From Peteryoungia desertarenae (GTDB lineage: Bacteria; Pseudomonadota; Alphaproteobacteria; Rhizobiales; Rhizobiaceae), in contig NZ_CP058350.1 in the NCBI RefSeq assembly GCF_005860795.2, forward strand, positions 2,696,501 to 2,760,500: a stretch of 64,000 nt of DNA, given 5' to 3'. This document shows, in pieces, positions 28,664 to 39,151 of this stretch. Numbering within the stretch: position 1 is the first letter of the stretch; the number at the start of each line of letters is the position of its first letter. Made by a program: the position numbers and the translations under genes. The notes beneath the pieces are model-generated. The model saw nothing but the letters and a program-made list of their open reading frames with translations, was not told the DNA's origin and did no database searches.

Positions 28664-29747
28664 ACTGGAACGTCGTGCTCAGACTTCAGGCCTGTTTTCA
28701 ATCGTGTCGCCGCTTCTTGCTCTGGCGCTTACCCTGCTCTTTGGCGGGATCATGTTCATGTTCCTCGGCAAGGACCCGATTTCAGCGCTCTACAGCTTTT
28801 TCATAGAGCCTCTTCTGGAAGTATGGTCCCTGCATGAACTGGCGATCAAAGCGGCGCCCCTCATCTTGATCGCTGTTGGCCTTTCGGTCTGCTATCGATC
28901 AAACAACTGGAACATTGGTGCAGAAGGTCAGTTTGTAGTCGGTGCCATTGTTGGCTCCATCCTGCCGATTACGTTCTATGAATGGAACTCGCCACTCCTT
29001 CTGCCGCTCATGATGATCATGGGAGCCTTGGGAGGAGCTGCCTATGCGGCAATCCCGGCCCTCTTGAAAACGCGCTTCAATACAAATGAAATCCTGACCA
29101 GTTTGATGCTGGTCTACATCGCACAACTGTTCCTCGACTGGTTGACGCGCGGTATCTGGCGTGATCCGGGCGGCTTCAATTTTCCTCAGTCGCGCTCTTT
29201 TGTGCCTGAAGCCGTGCTACCGGAAGTGCTGGAATCCGGTCGGGCTCATCTCGGCATCGTGTTTGCAATTGTTGCCGCCATCGCCGTCTGGTTCATGATG
29301 CGATACACCGTGAAGGGTTTCCAGGTGACCGTGCTTGGTCAATCGGAGCGGGCCGGGCGCTTTGCCGGCTTCTCATCCCGCAAGATGGTGTGGTTTTCGC
29401 TGATGTTCTCCGGCGCCCTTGCTGGTCTGGCCGGGATATCGGAAGTATCGGGTTCGATCGGCCATCTGCAGCCATCCATTTCTCCGGGTTACGGCTTCAC
29501 CGCCATTATCGTAGCCTTCCTCGGACGTTTGAATCCTCTTGGCATCATCGCAGCTGGTTTCGTGCTGGCCCTGACTTACCTTGGGGGAGAGGCGGCGCAA
29601 TTGTCGATCGGCGTTTCGGACAAGGTCACGCGTGTCTTCCAGGGTTTGCTGCTGTTTTTCGTCCTCTCCTGTGACACGCTGATCCATTACAGGATACGGA
29701 TCATCCGCGAGCAGATTGGCAACGCGACGGGGAGGGGTACGCCATGA
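28653..29747 (+). CDS. Nucleoside-type ABC importer permease 1
   Basis: This inner-membrane permease of the BMP-linked ABC importer has 364 residues and about eight to ten hydrophobic segments. The signature GLSVCYRSNNWNIGAEGQFVVGAI marks the branched-chain/nucleoside permease family, with the coupling region VLGQSERAGRFAGFS. The start at 28653 (MRIELERRAQ) overlaps the ATPase stop by 11 bp; an upstream in-frame start at 28626 is less likely. It overlaps the second permease by 4 bp. Confidence 0.92.
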   Translation: MRIELERRAQTSGLFSIVSPLLALALTLLFGGIMFMFLGKDPISALYSFFIEPLLEVWSLHELAIKAAPLILIAVGLSVCYRSNNWNIGAEGQFVVGAIVGSILPITFYEWNSPLLLPLMMIMGALGGAAYAAIPALLKTRFNTNEILTSLMLVYIAQLFLDWLTRGIWRDPGGFNFPQSRSFVPEAVLPEVLESGRAHLGIVFAIVAAIAVWFMMRYTVKGFQVTVLGQSERAGRFAGFSSRKMVWFSLMFSGALAGLAGISEVSGSIGHLQPSISPGYGFTAIIVAFLGRLNPLGIIAAGFVLALTYLGGEAAQLSIGVSDKVTRVFQGLLLFFVLSCDTLIHYRIRIIREQIGNATGRGTP

Positions 29748-30661
29748 TCGTTGAGGCCATCCTCCTGACAGTCATTACCGCCTCTACCCCGCTTGTCATC
29801 GCGGCCGTCGGTGAACTCGTCAGCGAGCGCGCCGGCGTGCTGAACCTTGGCGTGGAAGGAATGATGATTATCGGTGCCGTCTGCGCCTTCATCGCGACGC
29901 AATGGACTGGAACCCCCTATCTCGGACTTCTGGTTGGCGTTGCAACTGGTGCATTGTTCTCGTTGCTTTTCGGCTTTCTGACCCTCTCGCTGGTGGCCAA
30001 TCAGGTCGCTACCGGCCTTGCCTTGACAATTCTCGGCCTCGGTGTGTCGGGGATGTTGGGGGAAAGCTTTGTCGGTGTTCCCGGCGTCAAGATGCAACCG
30101 ATCGCGATACCGCTCCTGTCCGAAATTCCATTCCTTGGACCTCTTCTCTTCAATCAGGACATCTTCTTCTATCTGTCGATTGCCCTGGTCGTTGGAGTGA
30201 ACTGGTTCCTGTTCAGGAGCAGGGCAGGACTGAGGTTGAGAGCCATTGGCGACAATCACGGCTCGGCCCATACGTTGGGCATCCCGGTCTTGCGCACGCG
30301 CTATCTGGCTGTGATGTTTGGCGGAGCCTGTGCCGGTCTGGCTGGCGCACAGCTTTCGCTTGTCTACACCCCCCAATGGGTGGAAAACATGTCCGGTGGA
30401 CGGGGATGGATTGCCCTTGCGCTGGTCGTCTTCGCGGCTTGGCGCCCGTGGCGTCTGCTCGCAGGGGGCTATCTTTTCGGCGCAGTCACGATTGGCCAGT
30501 TGCATGCGCAGGCGCTGGGAATTGGCCTGCCCTCACAATTCCTTTCCGCACTTCCCTACGCGGCGACCATTGTCGTGCTGATCATCATCTCGCACAATCG
30601 CCGTACCACCTTGATCAATACTCCGGCATGCCTGGGCAAACCATTCGTGCCGGATCGATAA
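29744..30661 (+). CDS. Nucleoside-type ABC importer permease 2
   Basis: This is the second, shorter permease (305 residues) of the same importer. The conserved ERAGVLNLGVEGMMIIGAV motif sits at about residue 28, and the cytoplasmic loop RLRAIGDNHGSAHTLGIPV contacts the ATPase. Its ATG overlaps the preceding stop by 4 bp (ATGA), so the pair is translationally coupled and probably made in a 1:1 ratio. The binding-protein gene follows 43 bp later. Confidence 0.92.
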   Translation: MIVEAILLTVITASTPLVIAAVGELVSERAGVLNLGVEGMMIIGAVCAFIATQWTGTPYLGLLVGVATGALFSLLFGFLTLSLVANQVATGLALTILGLGVSGMLGESFVGVPGVKMQPIAIPLLSEIPFLGPLLFNQDIFFYLSIALVVGVNWFLFRSRAGLRLRAIGDNHGSAHTLGIPVLRTRYLAVMFGGACAGLAGAQLSLVYTPQWVENMSGGRGWIALALVVFAAWRPWRLLAGGYLFGAVTIGQLHAQALGIGLPSQFLSALPYAATIVVLIIISHNRRTTLINTPACLGKPFVPDR

Positions 30662-30704
30662 AAACACAACATCAGGCTTCAACCTAACCAGACAGGGGTA
30701 TCCA

Positions 30705-31778
30705 ATGAAGAACTTCCTCCTTGTACTTGCGGCCTCCGCCGCAGCCATGATCGGTGTCGCCGCACCGGCCATGGCCCAGGACCCAACCAAAATCTGCTTT
30801 GTCTATGTCGGCTCGAAGACGGACGGCGGCTGGACACAGGCACATGACATCGCCCGGCAGGAACTCCAGGCTCATTTCGGCAATAAGATCGAGACGCCAT
30901 TCCTTGAGAATGTGCCGGAAGGTCCTGACGCCGAGCGCGCCATCGAGCGCATGGCTCGTTCCGGCTGCGCAATGGTGTTCACCACCTCATTCGGCTTCAT
31001 GGACGCCACGCTGAAGGTCGCCGAAAAGTTTCCGGATGTGAAGTTCGAACACGCAACGGGCTATAAGACTGCGGCGAACGTCGCAACCTACAACTCGCGC
31101 TTCTACGAAGGCCGGTTCATCAATGGCCAGATCGCCGGCAAGGTGTCGGATAAGGGCGTTGCCGGTTACATTGCCTCCTTCCCGATTCCGGAAGTGGTTG
31201 CTGGCATCAATGCCTTCTTGCATGGTGCTCGAACGGTCAACCCGGACTTCCAGCTGAAGGTCATCTGGGTCAATACCTGGTTCGATCCCGGCAAGGAAGC
31301 CGATGCCGCAAAGGCTCTGATCGATCAGGGCGTTGACATTCTGACCCAGCACACCGATACGACCGCGCCGATGCAGGTTGCAGAAGAGCGTGGCATCAAG
31401 GCCTTCGGCCAGGCATCTGACATGATCGCCGCAGGACCGACGTCGCAATTGAGCTCCATTCTGGACACCTGGGCTCCGTATTACATCAAGCGCGTTCAGG
31501 CGATGATGGACGGCACCTGGACATCGCAGCAAACATTTGATGGTCTTGTTGACGGCATTCTCTCGATGGCCCCCTACACGAACATGCCGGATGACGTTAA
31601 GGCCATGGCCATGGAAACCGAAGCCAAAATCAAGTCCGGCGAGTTGAAGCCCTTTACCGGCCCGATCAACAAACAGGATGGCACTGTTTGGCTCGCAGCC
31701 GGCGAATCCGCTGACGACGGCACTATCCTTGGCATGAACTTCTATATTGAAGGCGTGGACGACAAGCTCCCGCAATAA
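30705..31778 (+). CDS. BMP-family substrate-binding protein of the ABC importer
   Basis: This periplasmic binding protein has 357 residues. A clear signal peptide (about residues 1-24, ending PAMA before QDPTK) lacks a lipobox cysteine, so it is a soluble periplasmic protein rather than a lipoprotein. The BMP/PnrA-type core includes GSKTDGGWTQAHD, FTTSFGFMDATLKVAEKFPDVKFEHATGY read in parts, and TDTTAPMQVAEERGIKAFGQ. Characterised relatives bind purine nucleosides. It is the last gene of the operon and ends before a strong terminator. Confidence 0.92.
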   Translation: MKNFLLVLAASAAAMIGVAAPAMAQDPTKICFVYVGSKTDGGWTQAHDIARQELQAHFGNKIETPFLENVPEGPDAERAIERMARSGCAMVFTTSFGFMDATLKVAEKFPDVKFEHATGYKTAANVATYNSRFYEGRFINGQIAGKVSDKGVAGYIASFPIPEVVAGINAFLHGARTVNPDFQLKVIWVNTWFDPGKEADAAKALIDQGVDILTQHTDTTAPMQVAEERGIKAFGQASDMIAAGPTSQLSSILDTWAPYYIKRVQAMMDGTWTSQQTFDGLVDGILSMAPYTNMPDDVKAMAMETEAKIKSGELKPFTGPINKQDGTVWLAAGESADDGTILGMNFYIEGVDDKLPQ

Positions 31779-31808
31779 ATCTGGATTTCCAGCCCAGTCA
31801 TTGACAAG

Positions 31809-31835
31809 AAAAAGGGGGGCTCAGCTCCCCTTTTT
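31809..31835 (+). terminator. Strong rho-independent terminator of the importer operon
   Basis: AAAAAGGGG (31809-31817) pairs with CCCCTTTTT (31827-31835), extended inward by G-U, G-C and C-G pairs to a 3-base loop. The T tract is part of the stem. It lies 30 bp after the BMP-protein stop. Confidence 0.88.
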
Positions 31836-31943
31836 CGATGCGGGCGATCATTCGAAAATATGCATGTTCTCACTTCCCGACGGCTATCCGCGCATATAAT
31901 TAGTGTTCGTGTGGCGAGTCGTTATGCCGGCAGGGGGAACTGC

Positions 31944-32687
31944 ATGAAGGATGCGCAAGCGAAGCTGGAGGAACGGGCTGTCAAGTTACGCACCAGCCAT
32001 TCCAAGGTCGTGGAGCAAATCGGTTCTGCGATCGTATCAGGCCGCTTTCCCACCGGTGAGGCTTTGCCCGGCGACGCCGAACTGGAATATCGCTATGGCG
32101 TGTCTCGATCGGTCCTGCGTGAGGTGATGAAGACACTCGCGGCAAAGCGGATGATCGTACCGAAATCGCGCATTGGTACAAAGGTTACACCGCGTAAGAG
32201 CTGGAACATGCTGGATGCCGATGTGTTGCGCTGGCACTTCATGGCAGGTGTCTCCCCGGAATTCATCCACCATCTCTATGATGGCCGCCTCGTCCTCGAA
32301 CCGGCTGGTGCAGAATTTGCCGCCCGGAAGGCAACCGACGAACAGCGCGTGGAACTTCGACGCCTGGCCGAAGCCCTCGGCGATCCCCAGTTCGACCTCG
32401 CGTCCCATGTCCAGGCCGATTTGCGATTTCATCTCCAGCTACTGATCATGTCGGGCAATATTTTCATTCGCAGCATGTCAGATTTCGTCGTGGTTGCGCT
32501 TGAGGGTGCGTTCCAGGTTACCTCTACTCTCAACAGCCCGGGTCGTTATGAATTGGTCCGCGACGCCCATATGCTGATCGTTGACGCTATTGACGCACGC
32601 GACCCAGCAGGCGCAAGAGAAGCCACCCACCGGGTCATCGAGATGGGACGAGAGCGCGCGCTGCTGGCCTTGGAAGCCCGCACTTGA
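31944..32687 (+). CDS. GntR-family (FadR-type) transcriptional regulator
   Basis: This 247-residue regulator has an N-terminal winged helix (GEALPGDAELEYRYGVSRSVLREVMKTL, read in parts; about residues 35-65) and an FCD ligand domain with FAARKAT and DAHMLIVDAI. The start at 31944 (MKDAQAKLEERAV) has GGGGGA 6 bp upstream; a longer frame from 31860 has no family match. It follows the importer terminator and may control that operon, or a gluconate-like pathway as other FadR members with the WHF..G-type core do. The ligand is unknown. Confidence 0.87.
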   Translation: MKDAQAKLEERAVKLRTSHSKVVEQIGSAIVSGRFPTGEALPGDAELEYRYGVSRSVLREVMKTLAAKRMIVPKSRIGTKVTPRKSWNMLDADVLRWHFMAGVSPEFIHHLYDGRLVLEPAGAEFAARKATDEQRVELRRLAEALGDPQFDLASHVQADLRFHLQLLIMSGNIFIRSMSDFVVVALEGAFQVTSTLNSPGRYELVRDAHMLIVDAIDARDPAGAREATHRVIEMGRERALLALEART

Positions 32688-32782
32688 GCACAGTCTTGCT
32701 GCCATTCTTGTGAGCGCGGGGCCTTGCGTCGTTGCGTCTGCCTCGCTAGGCAAGCTCCACATCTTGCACCGAGGGAGCCTCT

Positions 32783-34144
32783 ATGGAACCGACATGTCTC
32801 GCCGTCATCCTTGCTGCTGGCGATAGCACCAGAATGAAGTCTTCCATGTCGAAGGTCCTTCATCCTGTAGCCGGACGTCCGATGATTGCCCATGTAATGG
32901 CGTCCATCGCTGCGTCCGGCATTTCTGACGTGGCCCTGGTGTTGGGTCGTGATGCCGAGAAGGTTGAAGCGGCGGCGCGACGCCCTGACTTGTCCGTGAC
33001 CGGCGTCATGCAGAAGGAACGTTTGGGTACAGGCCATGCCGTCCTGATGGCCAAGGACATCATCGCCCGCGGCTTTGATCAGATCCTTGTCGCCTATGGG
33101 GATGTACCGCTGATCACGTCAGCACCGTTGATCGCCGCCAGAGACGCACTTGCCGAAGGTGCTGACGTTGCGGTGATTGGTTTTCAAACCGCAAGGCCGA
33201 CTGGATATGGTCGCCTTCTCGTGGAAAACGGCGAGCTTGTTGCCATCCGGGAAGAAAAGGACGCCACCGACCTCGAGCGTGCAGTCACGTGGTGCAACAG
33301 CGGGCTAATGGCAATCAACGGACGCAAGGCGCTTGATCTTCTGGGTCGCATCGAAAACAAGAATGCCAAGGGTGAGTATTATCTCACGGATCTTGTCGAG
33401 ATCGCCCGTTCGCTTGGCGGTCGCGCGGTCGCAGTCGACGCGCCCGAAAGCGAATTGACGGGGTGCAACAACCGCGCTGAACTCGCCCAGATCGAAGAGC
33501 TCTGGCAAAAGCGGCGACGCCACGAACTGATGCTGTCGGGCGTGACCATGATTGCCCCGGAAACTGTCTTCCTGAGTCATGATACGGAAATCGGACAGGA
33601 CGCCTTGATCGAGCCGAATGTCGTATTCGGTCCCGGTGTGAAAATAGAAGGAGGGGCGGTCGTCCACGCTTTCTCGCATATCGAGGGTGCACATGTTGCA
33701 GCCGGAGCAACAGTTGGACCGTTTGCCCGTTTGCGCCCGGGAGCCAATCTCGCTGAAGGCGCCAAGGTCGGGAATTTCTGTGAGGTCAAGAAGGCTGAGA
33801 TTGGCAAGGGTGCGAAGGTCAACCATCTGACTTACATCGGCGATGCGACCATCGGTGCCGAGACCAATATCGGGGCAGGAACGATCACCTGCAACTATGA
33901 TGGCTACAATAAGCACGAGACCCATATCGGCAAAGGTGCTTTCATCGGTTCGAATTCGTCTCTGGTGGCGCCAGTCTCAATCGGCGATGGCGCCTTGATC
34001 GCCTCGGGCAGCGTCATCACGACCGATGTTCCTGCCGATGCCGCCGCCTTTGGACGTGCGCGTCAGGAGTTGAAGCCGGGAAGGGCGAAGGTTGTCCGCG
34101 AGCGAAATCAGGCCATCAAGGCCGCAAAAGGTTCAAAGTCCTGA
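32783..34144 (+). CDS. glmU: Bifunctional GlmU (UDP-GlcNAc synthesis)
   Basis: GlmU acetylates glucosamine-1-phosphate and then forms UDP-N-acetylglucosamine for peptidoglycan and lipid A. The 453 residues comprise the uridylyltransferase domain ([20 protein letters not shown]; here Ser replaces the usual Gly in Gx[21 protein letters not shown]) and a C-terminal left-handed beta-helix acetyltransferase with hexapeptide repeats from about 250. The acetyltransferase site residues appear in [19 protein letters not shown] and [15 protein letters not shown]. glmS follows 134 bp later, so two steps of one pathway are encoded together. Confidence 0.96.
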   Translation: MEPTCLAVILAAGDSTRMKSSMSKVLHPVAGRPMIAHVMASIAASGISDVALVLGRDAEKVEAAARRPDLSVTGVMQKERLGTGHAVLMAKDIIARGFDQILVAYGDVPLITSAPLIAARDALAEGADVAVIGFQTARPTGYGRLLVENGELVAIREEKDATDLERAVTWCNSGLMAINGRKALDLLGRIENKNAKGEYYLTDLVEIARSLGGRAVAVDAPESELTGCNNRAELAQIEELWQKRRRHELMLSGVTMIAPETVFLSHDTEIGQDALIEPNVVFGPGVKIEGGAVVHAFSHIEGAHVAAGATVGPFARLRPGANLAEGAKVGNFCEVKKAEIGKGAKVNHLTYIGDATIGAETNIGAGTITCNYDGYNKHETHIGKGAFIGSNSSLVAPVSIGDGALIASGSVITTDVPADAAAFGRARQELKPGRAKVVRERNQAIKAAKGSKS

Positions 34145-34177
34145 TCTCGTCACTCTAGCGTCTTTTGCATTGCGGCA

Positions 34178-34200
34178 TTGCGTTACGAAACGAAACGCAA
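34178..34200. repeat. Inverted repeat between glmU and glmS
   Basis: TTGCGTT (34178-34184) pairs perfectly with AACGCAA (34194-34200) around 9 bases. There is no T tract after it, so it looks more like an operator or mRNA hairpin than a terminator. It lies 78 bp before glmS. Confidence 0.35.
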
Positions 34201-34278
34201 ATTGACCATGCATGTGATTGCGCTTGTCCGCAGAAACGCTAGGACTGTCGCCAACTTGGACTTGGAACGGAGAATCTC

Positions 34279-36105
34279 ATGTGCGGTATTGTCGGCATCG
34301 TCGGTAACAAGCCGGTGGCGGAGCGCCTTGTCGAGGCACTGAAGCGGCTCGAATACCGCGGCTATGATTCAGCTGGCGTTGCAACGATCCACGACAGTCA
34401 CCTTGACCGCCGCCGCGCGGAGGGGAAGCTCTTCAATCTGGAGACAAGACTGGCGGCTGAGCCTTTGCCAGGTGATATCGGGATTGCGCATACCCGTTGG
34501 GCAACGCATGGCGTGCCGAATGAAACCAATGCGCACCCGCATTTTGTTGATGGCGTTGCCGTTGTCCATAATGGCATCATCGAGAACTTTGCCGAGATCA
34601 AGGAAGCTCTCATCGCCGAAGGCGCGAACTTCATCACCCAGACCGATACCGAGGTGGTGGCACAGCTTCTGGCAAAGTATCGGCGGGAGGGGCATGGTCG
34701 CCGCGAAGCGATGCACAAGATGCTTCAATCTGTGACCGGTGCCTATGCCCTTGCCGTTATCTTCAACGACGACCCGTCAACGATCATGGCCGCACGCTCG
34801 GGCCCGCCATTGGCTATAGGCTATGGTGACGGAGAGATGTTCCTCGGTTCGGACGCCATAGCGCTTTCACCTTTCACGAACCGGATTACCTATCTGCACG
34901 ACGGTGATTGGGCCGTGATCGGGAAGGCTGGTGCCCATATCTTTGATCTCGCCGGAAATCCGGTTGAACGCCCGGTCCAGATCTCTTCGGCCACGGCCTA
35001 TATGATCGACAAGGGCAATCATCGCCATTTCATGGAAAAGGAGATTTACGAGCAGCCGGAGGTCATCAGCCACGCGCTGTCGCATTACATCGACTTCGCC
35101 AATCACGCGGTGAAGCCAGTGGTTGACGATCTCGATTTCTCCAAACTCAGGGGATTGGCGATTTCTGCCTGCGGGACGGCCTATCTGGCCGGTCTCGTTG
35201 GCAAATACTGGTTCGAGCGCTATGCCCGCCTGCCGGTCGAGATCGACGTAGCGTCCGAGTTTCGCTATCGCGAGATGCCGCTCTCGCCGGACCAGGCAGC
35301 ACTCTTTATCTCGCAATCCGGAGAAACCGCGGACACTCTCGCTTCGCTGCGCTACTGCCGCGACAACGGTCTGAAGATCGGCGCGGTCGTCAACGTGAAG
35401 GAATCGACAATTGCCCGCGAAGCGGATGCAGTCTTCCCGATCCTTGCCGGTCCTGAGATTGGCGTCGCATCGACCAAGGCCTTCACCTGCCAGCTTGCAG
35501 TTCTGGCATCTCTTGCAATTGCCGCTGGTCGAGCGCGAGGCACACTGACCGAGGCGGATGAAAGGCAACTCGTCCGCCATCTTGCGGAAATGCCGCGTAT
35601 TATGAGCCAGGTTCTGAATGCGGTGCAGCCGCAGATCGAAGCGCTGTCGCGTGAACTGTCCAAATTCAAGGATGTCCTATATCTGGGGCGTGGTACCAGT
35701 TATCCTTTGGCGCTCGAAGGCGCGCTGAAACTCAAGGAAATCTCTTATATTCACGCAGAGGGCTATGCAGCCGGCGAACTGAAGCATGGGCCAATCGCTC
35801 TCATTGATGAGAACATGCCGGTGATCGTCATTGCACCGCATGACCGCTTCTTCGAGAAGACTGTTTCGAACATGCAGGAGGTCGCGGCCCGCGGAGGCCG
35901 GATCATCTTCATCACCGACGACAAAGGGGCAGCCGCGTCGAAGTTGGAAACTATGGCAACCATAGTTCTGCCAGAGGTTGCGGAGCTGATCTCGCCGATG
36001 GTGTTCTCAATCCCGATCCAGCTTTTGGCCTATCATACGGCGGTCTTCATGGGTACGGATGTCGATCAGCCGCGCAACCTCGCAAAATCCGTCACTGTGG
36101 AATAG
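34279..36105 (+). CDS. glmS: Glutamine-fructose-6-phosphate aminotransferase GlmS
   Basis: GlmS makes glucosamine-6-phosphate from fructose-6-phosphate and glutamine, the first step to UDP-GlcNAc. The 608 residues begin with the glutaminase domain, with Cys2 as nucleophile (MCGIVGIVGN) and RWATHGVPNETNAHPH. Two SIS isomerase domains follow (SACGTAYLAGLVGKYWFE; SQSGETADTLASLRY; GRGTSYPLALEGALKLKEISY in parts), ending DVDQPRNLAKSVTVE. The length and both domains are complete. The ATG has GGAG 8 bp upstream. No glmS ribozyme-like leader is seen, as expected outside Firmicutes. Confidence 0.97.
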   Translation: MCGIVGIVGNKPVAERLVEALKRLEYRGYDSAGVATIHDSHLDRRRAEGKLFNLETRLAAEPLPGDIGIAHTRWATHGVPNETNAHPHFVDGVAVVHNGIIENFAEIKEALIAEGANFITQTDTEVVAQLLAKYRREGHGRREAMHKMLQSVTGAYALAVIFNDDPSTIMAARSGPPLAIGYGDGEMFLGSDAIALSPFTNRITYLHDGDWAVIGKAGAHIFDLAGNPVERPVQISSATAYMIDKGNHRHFMEKEIYEQPEVISHALSHYIDFANHAVKPVVDDLDFSKLRGLAISACGTAYLAGLVGKYWFERYARLPVEIDVASEFRYREMPLSPDQAALFISQSGETADTLASLRYCRDNGLKIGAVVNVKESTIAREADAVFPILAGPEIGVASTKAFTCQLAVLASLAIAAGRARGTLTEADERQLVRHLAEMPRIMSQVLNAVQPQIEALSRELSKFKDVLYLGRGTSYPLALEGALKLKEISYIHAEGYAAGELKHGPIALIDENMPVIVIAPHDRFFEKTVSNMQEVAARGGRIIFITDDKGAAASKLETMATIVLPEVAELISPMVFSIPIQLLAYHTAVFMGTDVDQPRNLAKSVTVE

Positions 36106-36213
36106 GTTTCATCGTCCTGGGCCAATTGCCGGAAAGTGGGGATTGCGTAGTGTGGCCAGCTTGGGCATTGTCCAAGAAGAGGAATCTTTTGCACTGCACA
36201 CACGTGGCGGCTT

Positions 36214-36942
36214 ATGACGGAAAACACGGATCGGATATCGATCGCGGCGCGGCTCAGGAACAATTTTCTGACCGGACTGATCATCTGCGCGCCGCTGGCC
36301 ATCACGATCTGGCTCACATGGAGTTTTATCCGCTGGGCAGATAGCTGGGTAAAGCCATATATTCCGACCCGCTACAATCCGGAAAACTATCTGCAGTTCG
36401 CCATACCGGGAACGGGCTTGCTGATAGCCCTGATTGTCATCACGATGGTCGGCTTTCTCGGGAAGAACCTCATCGGGCGCTCGATCGTCTCCTATGGCGA
36501 ATCGGTCTTGCATCGCATGCCGCTCGTGCGGACGGTCTACAAGAGCACCAAGCAGATCTTTGAAACGGTGCTGAAAGAGCAGTCATCCTCCTTCAAGAAA
36601 GTCGGCCTGATCGAATTTCCCCATCCGGGAACCTGGGCGATGGTCTTTGTGTCGACTGACGCGAAGGGTGAGATTGCTGCAAAGCTCAACGAAGCCGGTG
36701 AGGAAATGGTTGCGGTTTTCCTGGCCCCAACCCCTGTTCCGACAGCGGGCTTCCTGATGTTCGTGGCCCGCAGCAAACTGAAGCTCCTCGACATGTCGCC
36801 CGAAGAAGGCGTGAAACTGCTGATCTCAGCCGGGCTGGTGACCCCCGAATACAAGCCGAGCCCCGAGGGCGCCATGGCGGCCTTCAAGGACTTGCCACTC
36901 AGCGACACGGTTGAACCACAAAGAGCCGCAGTGAAACGATAA
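36214..36942 (+). CDS. DUF502 membrane protein
   Basis: This 242-residue inner-membrane protein belongs to DUF502. Two N-terminal hydrophobic segments, about 16-36 (FLTGLIICAPLAITIWLTWSF) and about 62-85, precede a conserved soluble part with GRSIVSYGESVLHRMPLVRTVY, KSTKQIFETVL and FPHPGTWAMVFVSTD. Function is not established; in plants a distant relative acts in leaf or root wax/patterning pathways. It is convergent with recG, whose stop lies 8 bp away. Confidence 0.87.
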   Translation: MTENTDRISIAARLRNNFLTGLIICAPLAITIWLTWSFIRWADSWVKPYIPTRYNPENYLQFAIPGTGLLIALIVITMVGFLGKNLIGRSIVSYGESVLHRMPLVRTVYKSTKQIFETVLKEQSSSFKKVGLIEFPHPGTWAMVFVSTDAKGEIAAKLNEAGEEMVAVFLAPTPVPTAGFLMFVARSKLKLLDMSPEEGVKLLISAGLVTPEYKPSPEGAMAAFKDLPLSDTVEPQRAAVKR

Positions 36943-36949
36943 TCCTCGC

Positions 36950-39054
36950 CTAACCTGCGTGCAGGAAACGGATCGCCTCATCTCTCCGATGAAGATAGAG
37001 CAAAGTGCGGACGGCTTCGCCGCGTTCACTCTTCAGGTCTGGATCGCGCTCCAGAAGATAGGCAGCGTCCTTGCGCGCGATTTCCAGGAGGTCGCCGTGG
37101 TGTTCCAGGCTGGCAACCTTGAAGCCTGGTGTGCCGGACTGGCGGGTGCCGAGAAGCTCGCCTTCGCCGCGCAGCTTCAGATCCTCTTCGGCGATCAGGA
37201 AACCGTCCTCCGAATCGCGCAGGATCGACAGCCGCGCCTTGCCGGTCTCGCCAAGCGGTCCCTTGTAGAGCAGGATGCAGCTTGAGGCCTCGTCGCCACG
37301 ACCGACGCGCCCGCGCAACTGGTGCAACTGCGCAAGACCGAATCGTTCGGCATGTTCGATCACCATGATCGTCGCATCGGGCACATCGACGCCGACTTCG
37401 ACTACGGTGGTGGCGACCAGTAGCCGCGTCTCGCCACTCTTGAAAGCGAGCATGGCGGCATCCTTCTCCGGCCCCGCCATACGCCCATGCACGAGCCCGA
37501 TCGGCGCCTTGATGAACTGCGCCAGAACCGCCTGCCGCTCCTCGGCCGACATCAGCTCGCTTTCTTCGGTTTCCTCGACCAACGGGCAGATCCAGTAGGC
37601 TTTCTTGCCCTCCGCGATCGCGGCCCTCAGCCGCTCGATGACATCGGGCACGCGCTCGGTCGGCACGGTTACCGTCTGGATCGGCTTGCGGCCTGCAGGC
37701 TTCTCGGTGAGCTTGGAGACATCCATGTCGCCGAAGGCGGCCAGCACCAGCGTGCGCGGGATCGGCGTTGCTGTCATGACCAACATATGCGGCGAGATGC
37801 CCTTGAGGTGAGCCGGAGACGCTGGTGCACGCCGAAGCGATGCTGTTCGTCGACCACGGCGAGCGTCAGGTTCCTGTAGTTGACGGCATCCTGGAAGAGG
37901 GCATGCGTGCCGATGACGATCTGCGCTTCGCCAGACGCAATGCGCTCCAGGATCGCCTCGCGCTCCTTGCCTTTGGTTCGTCCGGTCAGCACGTCGATCT
38001 TAAGGCCTGCCGGAGCCCCAAGCTTGGCAAGCGTTGCATGATGCTGCCGCGCCAGGATTTCCGTCGGCGCCATCAGCACGGCCTGTCCGCCCGCCTCGAC
38101 GGCAGCCGCCATGGCAAACAGCGCTACCAGCGTCTTGCCGGCACCGACATCGCCTTGGACCAGCCGCAGCATGCGCTGATCAGACGCCATGTCCTTGAGG
38201 ATATCGTCGATCGCCGCCAGTTGGCTATCTGTAGGCGTGAAGGGCAGGGTGACGCGGATCTTGCTGCTGATCTCGCCGGTCGGTTTGACCGGAACACCCG
38301 GTACCCGTCTCAGCTTCTGACGAACCAGCGCAAGCGACACCTGGCCGGCCAGAAACTCATCGTAGGCGAGCCGGCGTCTTGCCGGAGCCTGTGGATCGAT
38401 ATCCTTCTCGTCGCGCGGATGGTGAAGCGCCTCGATACTGGCGCGGACAGAGGCAAAGCCTTGACGCTGAACCAGCGTAGAATCCGCCCATTCGCTCAGC
38501 GACGGTACGCGGGCGATGGCAGATTCGATGCACTTGCGCAGCAGTTTTGGCGAGAGTCCCGCCGTCAGCGGATAGACCGGCTCGACAAGCGGCAGGTTCT
38601 CCGCCTCGCTTGCCTTCACCATCAAGTCCGGATGCACCATCGAGGCGCGTCCGTTGAACCAGTCTACCTTGCCTGAAACCATGACGGTTTCATCGACAGG
38701 CAGTGCCTTTTCCAGCCAGTTGCCCTTGACGCGGAAGAAGGTGAGCGCCAGTTCCCCCGTCTCGTCATGCAGGAAGACACGGTAAGGCTGGCTGTTATTG
38801 CCTTTCGGCGGTGGCTGATGCCGGTCGACCCGGCCCGTCACCGTCACGAGGGCTCCTTGCGGGGCCAGTGCAATGCCCGGCTGGTGTCGACGGTCAATCA
38901 GGCGATGGGGCGCGAGAAACAGAAGATCCACGACACGGGCATCCTCTGCGTCCTCTCGCCCAAGCAGCGTGGCCAGCAACTGGGCAAGCTTGGGGCCGAC
39001 CCCGGAAAGGGAAGAGACAGATGCAAAGAGGGGATCAAGCAGGGCAGGGCGCAT
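36950..39054 (-). pseudogene. recG: recG, ATP-dependent DNA helicase, single-base frameshift
   Basis: RecG remodels stalled replication forks and Holliday junctions. The gene reads in one frame from 39054 (MRPALLDPLFASVSSL) through the wedge domain and GDVGAGKT to VVDEQHRFGVHQRLRLT, then stops early at about 37774. The missing second half continues in another frame from KGISPHMLVMTATPIPRTL to 36950. Restoring one base near 37803-37810 gives 701 residues, the usual RecG length. All helicase motifs are otherwise intact (DEQH, TATPIP, GRVGRG). It may be a true loss of function or a sequencing error; the lack of a long homopolymer at the site leaves both open. Confidence 0.88.
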
Positions 39055-39151
39055 GGTAGTGGCAAAATGCCTTGCAAAATGCAGCCTTGGCAAGCTGACA
39101 TTTCACCGACTTAGTTCTATAGAGGCCCATCAACAGCAAAGGATGGCTTGA

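Noticed and set aside
34145..34278. glmS ribozyme-like leader
   Set aside because: No conserved ribozyme core is seen in the 134-bp gap and the element is a Firmicutes feature.
36950..39054. Reading recG as two separate functional genes
   Set aside because: The two pieces join to one RecG of normal length after a single-base correction; neither half is a complete helicase.
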